A stretch of 10,000 bases of DNA from Conus ventricosus. Lineage: Eukaryota > Mollusca > Gastropoda > Neogastropoda > Conidae. Position 1 is the stretch's first letter. Every line of letters begins with the position of its first letter. The stretch is from assembly GCA_018398815.1 (NCBI GenBank), contig CM031611.1:81047978-81057977 (forward strand), given 5' to 3'. Position numbers and translations under genes: made by a program. This document shows positions 8,655-10,000 of this stretch, in pieces. Under the pieces are notes generated by a model. That model did not search any database. It saw only the letters and a program-made list of their open reading frames with translations, and was not told the DNA's origin.

Positions 8655-9334
8655 CTTAATGGATGCGTTTCTGAGAGTGTTGCTCAAATTTTCTGACCAA
8701 CACTGCAGGTGTCTGTATTTCTCGGGCCTGGTTGACGCCGGGATATATTATGAAAGGAAGCGTAGAGTACAGCCCTGCCATGTAGTCTCAGACCGAAATG
8801 GAAATCCGTAGCATCATCTTAATCATCCTCATTCTCATCGATCAGCATTTTAAAAAAAGTCTCAAATTCTGTGGCCCTTCATGCCCTGCTCTCATGGTGA
8901 CCTCAATTTCGATGTCCTCTCCACGTCTTTGGCCTTGGTTTGGTTCCGTCGGGGTCACCGGTATCGGCGAGTCCATGGGGGCTGTCGTTAAACGGACGTG
9001 GTGGCGCCCTCGGAGGGAGAGCTCACTCACGCCGGCTCTGCGACTAAGCAGTTATTGTCGTCAGTAGGGGGCTTAGCAGGTGGTGTCCTGCGTATGTTAG
9101 ATCAGAACAGGCACCACTGAACACCACCGAAGTGACTCGGCAGCAGTGCAGTGTCTTCTCCGGTGGGTTGCCTCTTGACGACTTGACATTGACTGCTCCC
9201 TTTGGATTGCCGTGCCGGCTGCGCGGGGCTGACCGGTTGTGCGTGGACGGGTGTCGGAATGAGCGGCCGTGGGTGCACTGCCTCTGAGGTGGGCGCAGAG
9301 GTTGGGACAGCAAAAAAAGAAAAAAAGAAAAAAG
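8655..9334 (+). mobile_element. Non-autonomous or truncated retroposon with A-rich tail
   Basis: A 680-bp segment of unrelated, more GC-rich sequence interrupts the acceptor array. It ends with an A-rich tail of A runs broken by G at 9311-9334 and is flanked by an 11-bp target-site duplication. This is the signature of a LINE-mobilised insertion on the plus strand. No reverse-transcriptase motif is visible. The largest open frames (8798-9067 plus, 8842-9030 minus) show no known domain. The sequence ggttgacgccg near 8729 has some likeness to a tRNA B box, too weak to call it a SINE. It could equally be a 3' fragment of an unknown LINE. Confidence 0.72.
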
Positions 9335-9345
9335 AAGATCTCTGA
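9335..9345. repeat. Right target-site duplication of the retroposon
   Basis: Exact copy of the 11 bases at 8644-8654, lying between the A-rich tail and the resumption of the array. Confidence 0.75.
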
Positions 9346-10000
9346 TAAAAATCTCTTCTCTTACGGTACTAAAGATTTTGAGGGAAAACCTCTCCTTTGC
9401 AAGTACTACACGATTTCTGAGGGAAAACCTCTCCTTTGCAAGTACTACACGATTTCTGAGGGAAAACCTCTCCTTTGGAAGTACTACACGATTTCTGAGG
9501 GAAAAACCTCTCCTTTGCAAGTACTACACGATTTCTGAGGGAAAAACCTCTCCTTTGCAAGTACTACACGATTTTCTGAGGGAAAACCTCTCCTTTGCAA
9601 GTACTACACGATTTCTGAGGGAAAACCTCTCCTTTGCAAGTACTACACGATTTCTGAGGTGGAAAGAGCTCTGTTGCAGGTACTAGAAGATTTCTGAGGG
9701 ACAAATCCCCCTCTTACGGGTATTATCATATTTCTGAGATTTCTGAGGAAAGACTCCTCTCTTACGGTACCACAAGATTTCTGAGGGACAAATCCCCCTC
9801 TTACGGGTATTATCATATTTCTGAGATTTCCGAGGAAAGATTCCTCTCTTACCGTACCACAAGATTTCTGAGGGAAAAAAAACTCCTCTCTTACAGATAC
9901 TACAAGATATCTAAGGAAGAAAAAAAACCCTTCTCTCTTACAGGTACTGTTAGATTTCTGAGACAAGATTCTCGCGGCACAAGTACTAAGAGATTTCTGA
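9335..10000 (+). repeat. Minisatellite of splice acceptor plus exon start, block 2 (continues past window)
   Basis: About 16 units of 39-40 bp. From about 9370 to 9660 they form a very homogeneous subfamily (cctctcctttgcaag, tactacacgatttctgaggg), apparently spread by recent local duplication. In that subfamily the junction ttacaggtac has become ttgcaagtac, which moves the AG by one base. It reads KYYTISEGK in one open frame. After 9660 the older variants seen in block 1 return, including the 87-bp double unit. The array is cut by the window edge, so the true downstream exon may lie beyond 10000. Confidence 0.85.

Noticed and set aside
8639..8815. Open reading from the last acceptor of block 1 (YYKISDLMDAF...) as the real downstream exon
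   Set aside because: It becomes unrelated sequence at 8655, exactly at the boundary of the retroposon defined by the 11-bp duplication, and shows no hemopexin pattern.

Overview
The window looks like intronic DNA from an invertebrate animal, most likely a mollusc or another lophotrochozoan. The evidence is one recognisable spliced exon, several decayed non-LTR retrotransposon pieces, and very long CA, CT, ACGC and GAT microsatellites. The species guess is inference. There is no bacterial or viral gene organisation. Almost all long open frames here are by-products of simple repeats.

Layout. (1) 1-629: no recognised gene. (2) 630-2760: a decayed, 5'-truncated reverse-transcriptase element on the minus strand. 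It is split at 1654-2260 by a plus-strand, 5'-truncated RNase H-bearing LINE with a (TGAAC)n tail and a perfect 12-bp target-site duplication. (3) 2761-2964: short unrecognised stretch with an imperfect inverted repeat. (4) 2965-3208: CT, GAT, GGT and GAC microsatellites in series. (5) About 3355-3502: one hemopexin-repeat exon like those of matrix metalloproteinases, ending at a perfect 5' splice site (CAG|GTGAGT). (6) 3472-6310: about 60 tandem copies of a 48-49 bp unit made of the last 38 bases of that exon plus the first 10 bases of the intron, so most early units carry their own splice donor. (7) 6311-6659: unique sequence without a gene. (8) 6660-7410: compound microsatellite. (9) 7428-8654 and 9335-10000: tandem copies of a 39-41 bp unit consisting of a pyrimidine tract, an AG acceptor and the start of an exon (reading R-YYKISE after joining). 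These two blocks are one array, split by a 680-bp retroposon with an A-rich tail and an 11-bp target-site duplication.

The central observation is that the two minisatellites appear to be amplified copies of the two ends of the same intron. The donor side reads ...TYLYFFKNN-AG|, the acceptor side reads |G-TAC-TAC-AAG. They agree in phase, and joined they give FFKNN-R-YYK, which fits the hemopexin pattern FFKGxxYW(R/K). The intron would run from 3503 to an acceptor at 7427, within the later arrays, or beyond the window. I know of no described system with this arrangement, but I could not search for one.

Limits: no database search was possible. Family calls rest on motifs recognised by eye. Frameshifts in the exon and indels in the arrays could be real or sequencing/assembly errors.
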